Below, piece by piece: positions 8,460-15,386 of a stretch of 63,938 nucleotides of DNA. Source of the stretch: JBAWYM01 sp037143575. GTDB taxonomy: Bacteria > Patescibacteriota > Gracilibacteria > Peribacterales > Peribacteraceae. The stretch spans positions 1 to 63,938 of the forward strand of contig JBAWYM010000002.1 in the NCBI GenBank assembly GCA_037143575.1, written 5' to 3'. The notes under the pieces were generated by a model that saw only the letters and a list, made by a program, of their open reading frames with translations, was not told the DNA's origin and made no database searches. Made by a program: the position numbers and the translations under genes. How positions within the stretch are numbered: the first letter of the stretch is position 1; each line of letters starts with the position of its first letter.

Positions 8460-8495
8460 CCTCACCCTACCCTCTCCCCCTGCGGGAGGAGAGGG
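8460..8495 (+). repeat. 'ccctctcc...ggagaggg' hairpin repeat
   Basis: The arms ccctctcc (8470-8477) and ggagaggg (8488-8495) enclose 10 nt. The pyrimidine/purine-rich word is related to the repeats at 14020-14110 and 15210-15300. It creates a spurious in-frame N-terminal extension of the regulator gene. Confidence 0.5.
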
Positions 8496-8531
8496 AGCGC
8501 GGGCCGGCTCTCCCGTGAAAAAGAATGCATT

Positions 8532-9308
8532 ATGATTCCAGAACTCGAACAATTCGGCTTTACCCGCAACGAAGCGAATGTGTATCTCGCGGCGCTGAAG
8601 TTAGGGGCGACAACGGTTTCCAAACTTGCGAACGCTACAGGGCTCAATCGCATTACCGTCCACAGTATCGTGGAGAAATTTGAGGCGATGCAGCTTTTGC
8701 AAAGCAGTCTCGAAGGCAAGCGTCGTCGAATTTCCGCAGCATCTCCGGGTCGTCTGAGCGTGATTCTCGATATGCGCGAGGATGAACTCCTTCAGAAGAA
8801 GCGTGCGCTCTCCCGGGTTCTTCCCTCCCTAGACGATGCCTTCCGCATGGCGCAACGGGGCATTCAGATCCGCTCGTTCCATGGCGAAAAAGGGTACGAG
8901 CAAATTTGTCTGGATGTGCTTACGTCCAAAACGGAAACACTGGAATACGCCAATATCGAAGCACTGATGTCGGTGATTGGCCCGTACGTCGCCAGCGATT
9001 ACCTCCCCACGAAATATCGCCTGCAGCTTTCCACGAAGTTTCTGTATCTCGATACGCCGGGGGCACATCAGTACATCCAGAAAGCCTATCTCGATCCGCC
9101 TGAGGCTTCTCCCATGGAAGCGAAATTCATTCCTTCCGATGAATTTCAGCTGGATTCCTTCTTCGTCATTTACGACGATAAGCTCGCCATCCTCACGCCA
9201 TCGACCATGGATGGTGTCATCATCCAGGATAAGGGCATGTACGAGGCATTGCGATCATTTTTTTACTTTGTGTGGGGGCGTGCGGGGGAGGCGGTGGGGA
9301 ATCGATGA
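8532..9308 (+). CDS. TrmB-family transcriptional regulator
   Basis: The 258-residue protein starts with a winged helix: FGFTRNEANVYLAALKLG, then TVSKLANATGLNRITVHSIV as recognition helix (about 8-50). A coiled linker follows (ILDMREDELLQKKRALSRVL), then an effector-type domain with SFHGEKGYEQICLDVL. TrmB proteins usually sense sugars and control transport or metabolic genes; the ligand here is unknown. The ATG at 8532 is chosen because the upstream in-frame extension only translates a dispersed hairpin repeat. The next genes are TA modules, so the target is not obvious from context. Confidence 0.8.
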   Translation: MIPELEQFGFTRNEANVYLAALKLGATTVSKLANATGLNRITVHSIVEKFEAMQLLQSSLEGKRRRISAASPGRLSVILDMREDELLQKKRALSRVLPSLDDAFRMAQRGIQIRSFHGEKGYEQICLDVLTSKTETLEYANIEALMSVIGPYVASDYLPTKYRLQLSTKFLYLDTPGAHQYIQKAYLDPPEASPMEAKFIPSDEFQLDSFFVIYDDKLAILTPSTMDGVIIQDKGMYEALRSFFYFVWGRAGEAVGNR

Positions 9309-9345
9309 AGAGGACTTCTCTCCTTCATACCTTGATGATCCACTC

Positions 9346-9374
9346 TTGCAGAGGACAACACAAACGGTTACACT
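9346..9374 (+). promoter_or_regulatory. Leaderless promoter of the RelB-YafQ pair
   Basis: TTGCAG (9346-9351), a 17-nt spacer and TACACT (9369-9374). The antitoxin ATG follows the -10 box by only 6 nt, so the transcript should start at or next to the start codon. Confidence 0.55.
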
Positions 9375-9380
9375 GTGTGT

Positions 9381-9662
9381 ATGCGCAAAAAATCCGACGC
9401 CAATCTCCATATTCGTCTTCCTGCCAAGCTCAAGCGGGGCGCAGAGAAGGTCCTCGAAGCATTGGGGCTGGATTCCTCATCGGCCATACGTCTCTTTTAC
9501 ACACAGTTGACTCTCCAGCAGACTCTGCCGTTTCCCCTACCCAAGCTTCGTGTGATGTCACCCCGCACACACAAAATCGTTTCCGCTGCCCTCAAAGATG
9601 ATGTCATTGGACCATTTTCTACTCCGGAAAATGCCCTGAAAGCTCTCTATGCTGCAACATGA
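9381..9662 (+). CDS. RelB/DinJ-family antitoxin
   Basis: A 93-residue antitoxin. The N-terminal part (NLHIRLPAKLKRGAEKVLEA, LGLDSSSAIRLFYTQL) is a ribbon-helix-helix DNA-binding domain as in DinJ. The C-terminal half would wrap the toxin. It precedes the YafQ-like toxin and overlaps it by 14 nt, the usual order and coupling. The ATG at 9381 is chosen over an in-frame start two codons upstream because of its position relative to the -10 box. The pair probably represses its own promoter. Confidence 0.78.
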   Translation: MRKKSDANLHIRLPAKLKRGAEKVLEALGLDSSSAIRLFYTQLTLQQTLPFPLPKLRVMSPRTHKIVSAALKDDVIGPFSTPENALKALYAAT

Positions 9663-9918
9663 ATTCACCCGCACATTTTTGAAAGACATGAAACGGTGGC
9701 GCAAGGCAGGGAAAAGCATGCAACCCTTTGAAGATTTTCTCCTCACCATCAGAGAGACGTGGCCACCTGCGCCAAAGTATGAAGCCCATGTACTTGTAGG
9801 TTCGCTCAGTGGTATTTGGGACATTCATCTGCGGCAGAATTGGATCGTTCTTGCACGGTTTGAATCCGGGGTTGTTCGGTTTTTACGAATGGGTACACAC
9901 GCGGAATTAAGCTTATAA
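9649..9918 (+). CDS. YafQ-family mRNA interferase toxin
   Basis: An 89-residue toxin of the RelE/YafQ fold, expected to cut ribosome-bound mRNA. Matching E. coli YafQ with a constant offset of three residues, His47, His60, Trp65 and His84 occupy the positions of His50, His63, Trp68 and His87. The catalytic Asp67 is replaced by Asn64 (LRQNW). The final GTHAELSL lacks the usual Phe. Activity may therefore be weakened or changed. It is translated through a 14-nt overlap with its antitoxin. Confidence 0.78.
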   Translation: MLQHEFTRTFLKDMKRWRKAGKSMQPFEDFLLTIRETWPPAPKYEAHVLVGSLSGIWDIHLRQNWIVLARFESGVVRFLRMGTHAELSL

Positions 9919-9939
9919 TACGCGGATCCATAGTCTGTC

Positions 9940-9968
9940 TTGAAATATGTGTACCAAAAGGGTACACT
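9940..9968 (+). promoter_or_regulatory. Promoter with built-in operator for the second TA pair
   Basis: TTGAAA (9940-9945), a 17-nt spacer and TACACT (9963-9968). A perfect inverted repeat GTGTACC-AAAAG-GGTACAC (9949-9967) fills the spacer, so a bound repressor would block RNA polymerase. A second palindrome, TACTTTAAAGTA (9973-9984), lies at the predicted start. GTGTAC half-sites recur in front of comM (59096-59111). Confidence 0.6.
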
Positions 9969-10002
9969 TTAGGTACTTTAAAGTATCCCTTCCCCATCTC
10001 CC

Positions 10003-10251
10003 ATGATCACCCGGACAATCGGCATCAAAGAATTTCGGCAGAACATCACGAAGCTCAGTAAGCAGGCAAAGAAGGAGAAGATGTGCTTCATTGTCATGAA
10101 TCACCAAGTGCCCATGGGGCGCTTCGAGCCGATCGATGAGGATGAGCTGATCCTGGAAAAGTTCTGGCCGGAGATCCAGAGAAGCCTTGAGCAGGCAAAG
10201 GAAGGGAAAACGATTTCATCGGCTGAACTTCGCAAACGTTTAGGATTATAA
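10003..10251 (+). CDS. Phd/YefM-type antitoxin
   Basis: An 82-residue protein. MITRTIGIKEFRQNITKLSK is the N-terminal strand-helix of the Phd/YefM fold, followed by a strand with VMNHQVPMGRFEPI. The acidic helical C-terminus (DEDELILEKFWPEIQRSLEQ) is the likely toxin-binding part. It starts after a pyrimidine-rich leader, downstream of a promoter overlapped by an inverted repeat, which fits autoregulation. The toxin gene follows after 7 nt. Confidence 0.72.
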   Translation: MITRTIGIKEFRQNITKLSKQAKKEKMCFIVMNHQVPMGRFEPIDEDELILEKFWPEIQRSLEQAKEGKTISSAELRKRLGL

Positions 10252-10258
10252 TTAGGCC

Positions 10259-10525
10259 ATGCGTGTTCGCTATACCGATGAAGCAGAGCTCTGTATGAAG
10301 CGCCTTCCCAGGCATATTGCTCGCAGGATTGCAGACAAAATCGACTGGTATGCGGAGCAGAAAGTACCATTATCTTTTGCACGTCGGTTATGGGATCCGG
10401 TTGATACCCTCTTTCGTTTCCGCATCGGCGACTACCGCGCAATTTTTCGCTTGGAGGGATGCACCCTAGAAATCATCCTTATCCTTACAGTGAAGCACAG
10501 GAAAGAGGTGTATAGGGGTGTGTAA
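10259..10525 (+). CDS. RelE/ParE-family toxin
   Basis: An 88-residue protein of the RelE/ParE superfamily: an N-terminal strand MRVRYTDEAELCMKRLP, two helices with RRIADKIDWYAEQK, then DTLFRFRIGDYRAIFRLEG, the typical R(I/V)GDYR core, and a last strand ending in HRKEVYRGV. Whether it cleaves mRNA or poisons gyrase is not clear. The Arg-rich RIGDYRAIFR and the C-terminal His-Arg-Tyr favour the RelE type. Confidence 0.8.
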   Translation: MRVRYTDEAELCMKRLPRHIARRIADKIDWYAEQKVPLSFARRLWDPVDTLFRFRIGDYRAIFRLEGCTLEIILILTVKHRKEVYRGV

Positions 10526-10534
10526 TACTTCGCT

Positions 10535-11224
10535 CTATCCCACGCATGGCCATCGATGACGCATGGGGAATGTCTCTCTGATCACCAGCACAATCGCGCG
10601 GATATTCATCGCGATTGCGAAGAGACAACCGATCATGAAAAGCTCAGCGCCTCCACTCGTGTACCCAAGGATCTGCATATGTATTTCTTGGGCGTGAGCG
10701 ACAGCGGGGATAAGCATACGCAGAGCAGGGGCGACAAGGAGGAGCGTCATGAAGCTGATTCCAAAGAAGAGGAGAAAACTACGGATCATATCTGCGATGA
10801 CGCGCATATTTCTATGGAACAGAATGATTCCGAGATATACGACAGAGAAGATGGTATACATGGATCCCATGAATGAGAGAGCGAGGGACACATAGCCGAT
10901 GAACATCCAGAAACAGAGGAAGATGAACGGCAGACTGACGATGAGCATGAAAGCTGCGAGGAAGATTTTCGTGAGAGGATGTCCCGCATGCAGGCGAAGG
11001 GCATACCTCAGACTGTAGGGAATGACCGAGAAGAAGTAGATGACGAAAAAGAGCGGCAGGACCGAGAGGCCGCTGAAGATGAGGAAGCGTGTGTAGCCCG
11101 GGTTGTGCGGAGCGAAGAAATGCCACAAAGTGATTATGAAGAATATGCTATTAAGTACGACAGGCACGATGGTCGACCAGAGGAATCCCAGCCGTGTGCG
11201 CAGGAGTTCCTTTTTCATCATCAA
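10535..11224 (-). CDS. Polytopic membrane protein, unknown
   Basis: The 229 residues contain about six hydrophobic segments (for example TIVPVVLNSIFFIITLW and MLIVSLPFIFLCFWMF). No family motif is recognised. The arrangement resembles the permease part of ABC-2 type exporters, but no ATPase gene is adjacent, so this remains a guess. The start codon overlaps the purH stop region by 4 nt on the same strand, so the two are probably coupled. Confidence 0.55.
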   Translation of the reverse strand: MMMKKELLRTRLGFLWSTIVPVVLNSIFFIITLWHFFAPHNPGYTRFLIFSGLSVLPLFFVIYFFSVIPYSLRYALRLHAGHPLTKIFLAAFMLIVSLPFIFLCFWMFIGYVSLALSFMGSMYTIFSVVYLGIILFHRNMRVIADMIRSFLLFFGISFMTLLLVAPALRMLIPAVAHAQEIHMQILGYTSGGAELFMIGCLFAIAMNIRAIVLVIRETFPMRHRWPCVG

Positions 11225-12762
11225 TGGCGGAACCCTCTCACCCCCGTAAATACCATCGTGATGCCCAGCGCATCCGCCTTCGCGATCACTTCCTGATCCC
11301 GCACTGATCCTCCCGGCTGGACGATGGCGCTGATGCCGTGCTTGGCCGCTTCTTCCACGGAATCCGGGAAGGGGAAGAACGCATCCGACGCCATCACCGC
11401 GCCCTTAGCTTTCTCTCCGGCTCTTCGGGCGGCGATCATCGTTGCGTCGACGCGGCTCGTTTGCCCTGCACCAATGCCGATGGTTACCGCGTCCTTCACG
11501 AAGACGATGGCATTGCTCTTGGCGTGCTTCACGACCTTCCAGGCGAAAAGGAGATCGCGGATCTGCTCCTTCGTCGGCTTCTTCTCCGTCACGCACGTCA
11601 GGTCTTTTGCGGTGATGACCCGCGTATCGAGATTCTGGATCAGCATGCCCCCGAGGGCTGAACGGTAACTTGTGAACTGTGAACTGTTAACAGTTAACTG
11701 TTGACTGTGCCCGATAGCCCTGACTTTCGGCTTCTTCTTGAGAAGCTCCAGCGCCTTCGGCTCATACGACGGTGCGATGATGATTTCGGTGAAAATCTTC
11801 TGCTCCAGGATTCTTTCGATGATGCTTGCAGAGCAGGTCCGGTTCATAGCGATGATCACCCCGAAGGCGGAGAGACGGTCGGCGTCGTAGGCGATCTGGA
11901 ACGCTTCGGCGATCTTCTTGTGCGAAGCGACTCCACAGGGATTGGCGTGCTTGATGCAGGCGACAGTAGGTTCCAAAAATTCACAGACGAGATTCCACGC
12001 GCCATCGGCATCGAGAATATTGAGGTAGCTGATGCCTTTTTCTTTGTCTTCCTGCAGAACTTTCCACTCTGGAGGATTGCCGGCGATTTCATAAAATGCA
12101 CCCCACTGATGCGGATTTTCGCCGTAGCGCAGGAGGGTTTTCTTGGTGAGGAGCACACCGGTGTGCTCACCTCCTGAGAGTGTTTTCGTAATTGCGGTAT
12201 CGTAGGTCGCGGTGTGGAGGAAGACTTTTTCGGCGAGTTCATTGCGCAATCCCAGCAGAAGATCGCGATCTTCTGCTGGGAGATCGAGAGTGAGAGACTG
12301 CAGCACTCGATCGTAGTCATCTGGATCGCAGATAACGGTGACATTCGCAGCATTCTTGGCGGCGGCGCGCAGCAAGCTCGGCCCACCGATATCGATTTGT
12401 TCGATGAGTTCTTCGCGCTTCGCATCTTTCTTCTCCGCAGTTTCTTCGAACGGATACAGATTCACGCAGACGACATCAATCGGTTCGATGCCAAGCTTCT
12501 TCGCCTCCTTCACCTGTTCCTTATCTTCACGCTTGAAAAGAATCCCGCCGAAAATCAGGGGATGCAGTGTCTTCAGTCGTCCGCCAAAGCACTCGGGAAA
12601 TCCGGTGATTTTCTCCACAGACGTTACGGGGATTTTCTTTTTGCGGAGCGCTTTTTCCGTTCCTCCTGTGGAGATGATTTCGTAGCCGAGTTTGATGAGC
12701 CCTGCGGCGAAGGATTCAATTCCGCGTTTGTCACTGACCGAGAGGAGGGCGCGCTTGTGCAC
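11221..12762 (-). CDS. purH: Bifunctional AICAR transformylase/IMP cyclohydrolase
   Basis: Catalyses the last two steps of IMP synthesis. The 513-residue protein has an N-terminal cyclohydrolase domain (HKRALLSVSDKRG; STGGT; GGRLKTLHP; IDIGGPSLLRAAAKN) and a C-terminal transformylase domain with KHANPCG (about 271-277). GTG at 12762 is chosen because PurH proteins begin with this block; a TTG six codons upstream is also open. Residues about 352-366 (QQLTVNSSQFT region) do not belong to the family and translate a dispersed repeat. No other pur gene is nearby, so the pathway context is unknown. Confidence 0.92.
   Translation of the reverse strand: MHKRALLSVSDKRGIESFAAGLIKLGYEIISTGGTEKALRKKKIPVTSVEKITGFPECFGGRLKTLHPLIFGGILFKREDKEQVKEAKKLGIEPIDVVCVNLYPFEETAEKKDAKREELIEQIDIGGPSLLRAAAKNAANVTVICDPDDYDRVLQSLTLDLPAEDRDLLLGLRNELAEKVFLHTATYDTAITKTLSGGEHTGVLLTKKTLLRYGENPHQWGAFYEIAGNPPEWKVLQEDKEKGISYLNILDADGAWNLVCEFLEPTVACIKHANPCGVASHKKIAEAFQIAYDADRLSAFGVIIAMNRTCSASIIERILEQKIFTEIIIAPSYEPKALELLKKKPKVRAIGHSQQLTVNSSQFTSYRSALGGMLIQNLDTRVITAKDLTCVTEKKPTKEQIRDLLFAWKVVKHAKSNAIVFVKDAVTIGIGAGQTSRVDATMIAARRAGEKAKGAVMASDAFFPFPDSVEEAAKHGISAIVQPGGSVRDQEVIAKADALGITMVFTGVRGFRH
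11667..11709. repeat. 'aactgttaacagtt' repeat inside purH
   Basis: A low-complexity block of aactgt/acagtt words around a perfect 14-bp palindrome aactgttaacagtt (11682-11695). It lies in frame within the transformylase half of purH and would encode a polar surface loop. Confidence 0.6.
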
Positions 12763-12818
12763 GGGGGAAGGGTACAGCAAGAGGACTCTTCCATGAGAGA
12801 AAATGTCTAAGAGAGAAA

Positions 12819-12847
12819 TTGACTATATACATTAAATAGTATTTAAT
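12819..12847 (+). promoter_or_regulatory. Leaderless promoter of the 219-residue unknown gene
   Basis: TTGACT (12819-12824), a 17-nt spacer and TTTAAT (12842-12847). The GTG start follows after 8 nt. Confidence 0.5.
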
Positions 12848-12855
12848 AACATACC

Positions 12856-13515
12856 GTGGCAATCACTCTTCCTTCACCGGCTCATGCGACCGAACTGCGC
12901 GAAAGGGTGACTGCGCTTGTAGACCGAAAGCCGATTCCGAAAGAACAGGAGAGACAATTGGAGATTCGCATCCGTGAGATGCTTCATGAAGTTGCAGAAG
13001 CCATTATTGATCTAATGTTTGAACCCGAGGCAGAGGCAATGCATAAAATCGAACTAATGCTTCATCCGATAACGATAAATTATCGGGATCGGATTTCGGG
13101 GAACATCATGACTGGAGATACTACTTACTTAAATCCTCCATTTAGCAATGTCGATGATCGCTTACTCAAGGGATTGCTTCTCGGCGTTAGCGATATCCTG
13201 ATTGAGCAACCTGTCACCGAAAGAAGGAAACTTCTCTCGAGACTTTTCAACCGCGTGAAATTCGAAAGCCTGGATTCGCAGCCCTTGCGCGCAGAGAACA
13301 GGTGGACCGAAGAGTTGAGCCTCATGGATGATGATATGCGTCATTCCCTATCCTGTCGGTGTATCGTTGCTCTCGGGAATCTGATGTTCTGGGGGGATTC
13401 CGGTTATTCTGGAAGATCGAATGCAGCCGAAGGGTTTCAGCAAGTCGCTGGGCTTGGCGAGCGAAAAATATTTTTCAAAAATGATCAGTCCCCACGCACC
13501 GAATCTCATGAGTGA
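12856..13515 (+). CDS. Unknown 219-residue protein
   Basis: No family recognised. The product is soluble and helical in the first third (RQLEIRIREMLHEVAEAIID), then mixed. It has no signal peptide or metal motif. GTG at 12856 is supported by the promoter 8 nt upstream. The gene is somewhat richer in A+T than purH, and the next unknown gene overlaps its stop by 8 nt, so the pair is probably an operon. An acquired origin is possible but not shown. Confidence 0.55.
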   Translation: MAITLPSPAHATELRERVTALVDRKPIPKEQERQLEIRIREMLHEVAEAIIDLMFEPEAEAMHKIELMLHPITINYRDRISGNIMTGDTTYLNPPFSNVDDRLLKGLLLGVSDILIEQPVTERRKLLSRLFNRVKFESLDSQPLRAENRWTEELSLMDDDMRHSLSCRCIVALGNLMFWGDSGYSGRSNAAEGFQQVAGLGERKIFFKNDQSPRTESHE

Positions 13516-13879
13516 ATATCTCCACACCCCTCTCCGGAAAAATCATCCCCATTTTGTTGACGCTCAAGCTCAGGCGAATAGAGTGCCGCAAATGTCAGAT
13601 TTAGAAATCGATGTTGGAGATCAGATTTTCCTTAAGCCCAAGGGAAATAATGGCGCAGAAGTTTTTCCACTTGTGTGCCGACGCGAGGTTGCCAATAGAC
13701 CGCCGAGACTATCCGATATCACCATAAAATTAAATCCAAATATCACCGTCCACATTGTTGAAAGGACATCCGATGGAGGTGCCACATTCTTGAACCCCAA
13801 AGATCCCAAGAAATTATGTTTTGCTACTGGTCAGCAACTGCGAACGTTGTTTGAAAGACAGTCAAAAGTCTCTGAGTAA
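13508..13879 (+). CDS. Unknown 123-residue protein
   Basis: Starts at the ATG overlapping the end of the preceding gene by 8 nt (ATGAGTGA junction), so it is probably translationally coupled. The product alternates short polar and hydrophobic stretches (ITIKLNPNITVHIVER), suggesting a small beta-rich domain. No family match is recognised. An upstream extension of the frame inside the preceding gene is ignored. Confidence 0.5.
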   Translation: MSEYLHTPLRKNHPHFVDAQAQANRVPQMSDLEIDVGDQIFLKPKGNNGAEVFPLVCRREVANRPPRLSDITIKLNPNITVHIVERTSDGGATFLNPKDPKKLCFATGQQLRTLFERQSKVSE

Positions 13880-13905
13880 AAATGATTTTGTTAAGGTTGT
13901 AAAAA

Positions 13906-14312
13906 GCATGCCATGGTTCGACGCGGCTCACTACAGGTGAACGCCACCTACGGTTGGTTTCGACATCAGTGTCTCTTGTCGAACCAGAAAGAGTGCGTTT
14001 GGTGGAAGACGATGCTTCTTCCTGCCCTCATCCCCGCCTTCTCCCTTTTCTGCCAAGGGCGTGTTGAGAACGTAGCTTTGTAGAGCATTGGGAGCAGGGA
14101 GAAGGGGTTGTGTGTGTTTTTGTTGTTCTCATACCTGTACGTGCTTCGTCTCATGAACTGATCATGTGTCACTCCTGCAAGAAATCCGGTGGTTCACTCG
14201 GCTCACCATGAAAGGCTTTGGCTCAGCCAAAAAACCGCAGCTTGGGTTCATGAACCCAAGCTGCGGTTGGCTTGTTATTTCGATTACATGAACAGCGCCG
14301 CCAGCGCCAGTG
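13906..14312. repeat. Displaced copy of the hppA 3' flank (copy C)
   Basis: This stretch repeats the sequence downstream of hppA. gcatgccatggttcga (13906-13921) equals 15185-15200. 14013-14122 is nearly identical to 15203-15312 apart from small differences. After a REP-like palindrome, attacatgaacagcgccgcc (from 14283) repeats the last codons and stop of hppA (15386 onward). It is a non-coding remnant of a duplication. Confidence 0.85.
14233..14268. repeat. REP-like perfect palindrome (36 bp)
   Basis: The arm aaccgcagcttgggttca is mirrored exactly on the other side. Compared with the hppA-proximal element the arm differs at several positions, but each change is matched in the opposite arm, so the palindrome is conserved rather than the sequence. 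Confidence 0.85.
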
Positions 14313-14326
14313 GGCCATCAGGTTCC

Positions 14327-14956
14327 TTATGGTGTAGTCATAGGCTTGAAGTCATTGTCGCATTGAAATTCTCCCAGAACATTTTCGAACATCCTGTTGC
14401 TCTTTTCTGCGAGCGTTTCTGGTGTGAGCTTCTGCCCGAATGCATGTACTGCGATCTGTACAATGTCCTTTGACGAATATGATCCTCGCCTTGAAATTGT
14501 GATGCCTGCCATTCCAGTGCGCCTTGTGAGAGCGCGAATCATTTTTACTAATGGCAGTTGTTCCTCTCGATCAATTGCGCAGGAAGCCTGCACTGTTTTA
14601 TTGCACGACTGTCGATTTTCCTTCATGACTCCAAATATGTGGAAAAATGATGGTTTCTCTATAGGTGATTGCTGAAGTACCTTCGTTACAGCAGCAAGGA
14701 TCTTCGCAGCCACTGCAAAGGTATTGGTTTTGGGATCTCGGATAGATAAATATACATCTCCATCCCAAGGATCAGGCAATTTTGCTCCGGTAATGCCGAT
14801 AGCATCGCGACCTTTGGTAAAGGTCATACCCCTGCATTGAAATAGCTTCATTATTTTTTCTAGTTTTTTTCTAACTGTTCTGATGATGTCTTCAGATACA
14901 GATTCTGCATCCGCTACAAGGATCATCTCCAGTTGGTCGAATGGTTTCAAGAACAT
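14327..14956 (-). CDS. Unknown 209-residue protein inserted in the hppA repeat region
   Basis: No family recognised. The soluble product has a helix-rich N-terminal half (SEDIIRTVRKKLEKIMKLF) and a C-terminal half with KMIRALTRRTGMAGITISRR. The ATG at 14956 is preferred over a GTG six codons upstream because a TTGACA-17 nt-AATCAT promoter ends 6 nt before it. The gene lies between copies of the hppA 3' end, so it was probably brought in, or left behind, by the rearrangement that made them. Confidence 0.5.
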   Translation of the reverse strand: MFLKPFDQLEMILVADAESVSEDIIRTVRKKLEKIMKLFQCRGMTFTKGRDAIGITGAKLPDPWDGDVYLSIRDPKTNTFAVAAKILAAVTKVLQQSPIEKPSFFHIFGVMKENRQSCNKTVQASCAIDREEQLPLVKMIRALTRRTGMAGITISRRGSYSSKDIVQIAVHAFGQKLTPETLAEKSNRMFENVLGEFQCDNDFKPMTTP

Positions 14957-14962
14957 GTTATT

Positions 14963-14991
14963 ATGATTCAACACTTAATATGTTATGTCAA
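14963..14991 (-). promoter_or_regulatory. Leaderless promoter, minus strand
   Basis: On the minus strand TTGACA (14991-14986), 17 nt and AATCAT (14968-14963). The ATG at 14956 begins 6 nt downstream. Confidence 0.5.
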
Positions 14992-15102
14992 TAATTTTGG
15001 CACGGCATTTTCACTGGAAGATTTACCCCTTATCGAGGTGTGTTCAAAGCAATTCGGGGTAGAGGTTCTTCGGCAATCTTTTTTCTTAACTCATCATTTA
15101 AA

Positions 15103-15167
15103 CCGCAGCCGAGGTTGACGAACCTTGGCTGCGGAAATTGTTGAATACCAATTACATGAACAGCGCC
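15103..15167. repeat. REP-like imperfect palindrome plus hppA 3'-end remnant (copy B)
   Basis: An imperfect palindrome (15103-15134) with outer arms ccgcagcc and ggctgcgg is followed after 16 nt by attacatgaacagcgcc (15151-15167), again the end of hppA. It is the second degenerate copy of the palindrome plus gene-end unit. Confidence 0.75.
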
Positions 15168-15184
15168 ACGAGCCCATTGCAAAA

Positions 15185-15336
15185 GCATGCCATGGTTCGA
15201 TGCCTCTTCCTGCCCTCATCCCCGCCTTCTCCCTCTTCTGCCAAGGGCGTGTTGAGAACGTCCCTTTGTAGAGCATTGGGAGCAGGGAGAAGGGGGTGTG
15301 TGTGTTTTTGTCGTTAGTTTGTCTTTGGCTCAACCA
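15185..15336. repeat. hppA 3' flank repeat (copy A)
   Basis: Contains gcatgccatggttcga and a roughly 110-bp block (15203-15312) shared with copy C at 13906-14312. Within it a pyrimidine-rich arm (ccgccttctccct) and a purine-rich arm (agggagaagg) can pair. No gene is visible. Confidence 0.8.
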
Positions 15337-15378
15337 AAAAACCGTAGGTGGGATTCGCGAATCCCACCTACGGTTTTT
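15337..15378 (-). terminator. Perfect 42-bp palindrome, terminator-like, after hppA
   Basis: The arm aaaaaccgtaggtgggattcg is mirrored exactly; the centre is between 15357 and 15358. The flanking A and T runs give a strong GC-rich stem with a U tract when read from hppA, which ends 8 nt away. It belongs to the same REP-like class as the elements at 14233 and 60908. Confidence 0.75.
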
Positions 15379-15386
15379 ATTTCCGA

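Noticed and set aside
8454..8531. 26-residue extension of the TrmB-type regulator
   Set aside because: It only translates a ccctctcc-type hairpin repeat; the ATG at 8532 begins the winged helix.
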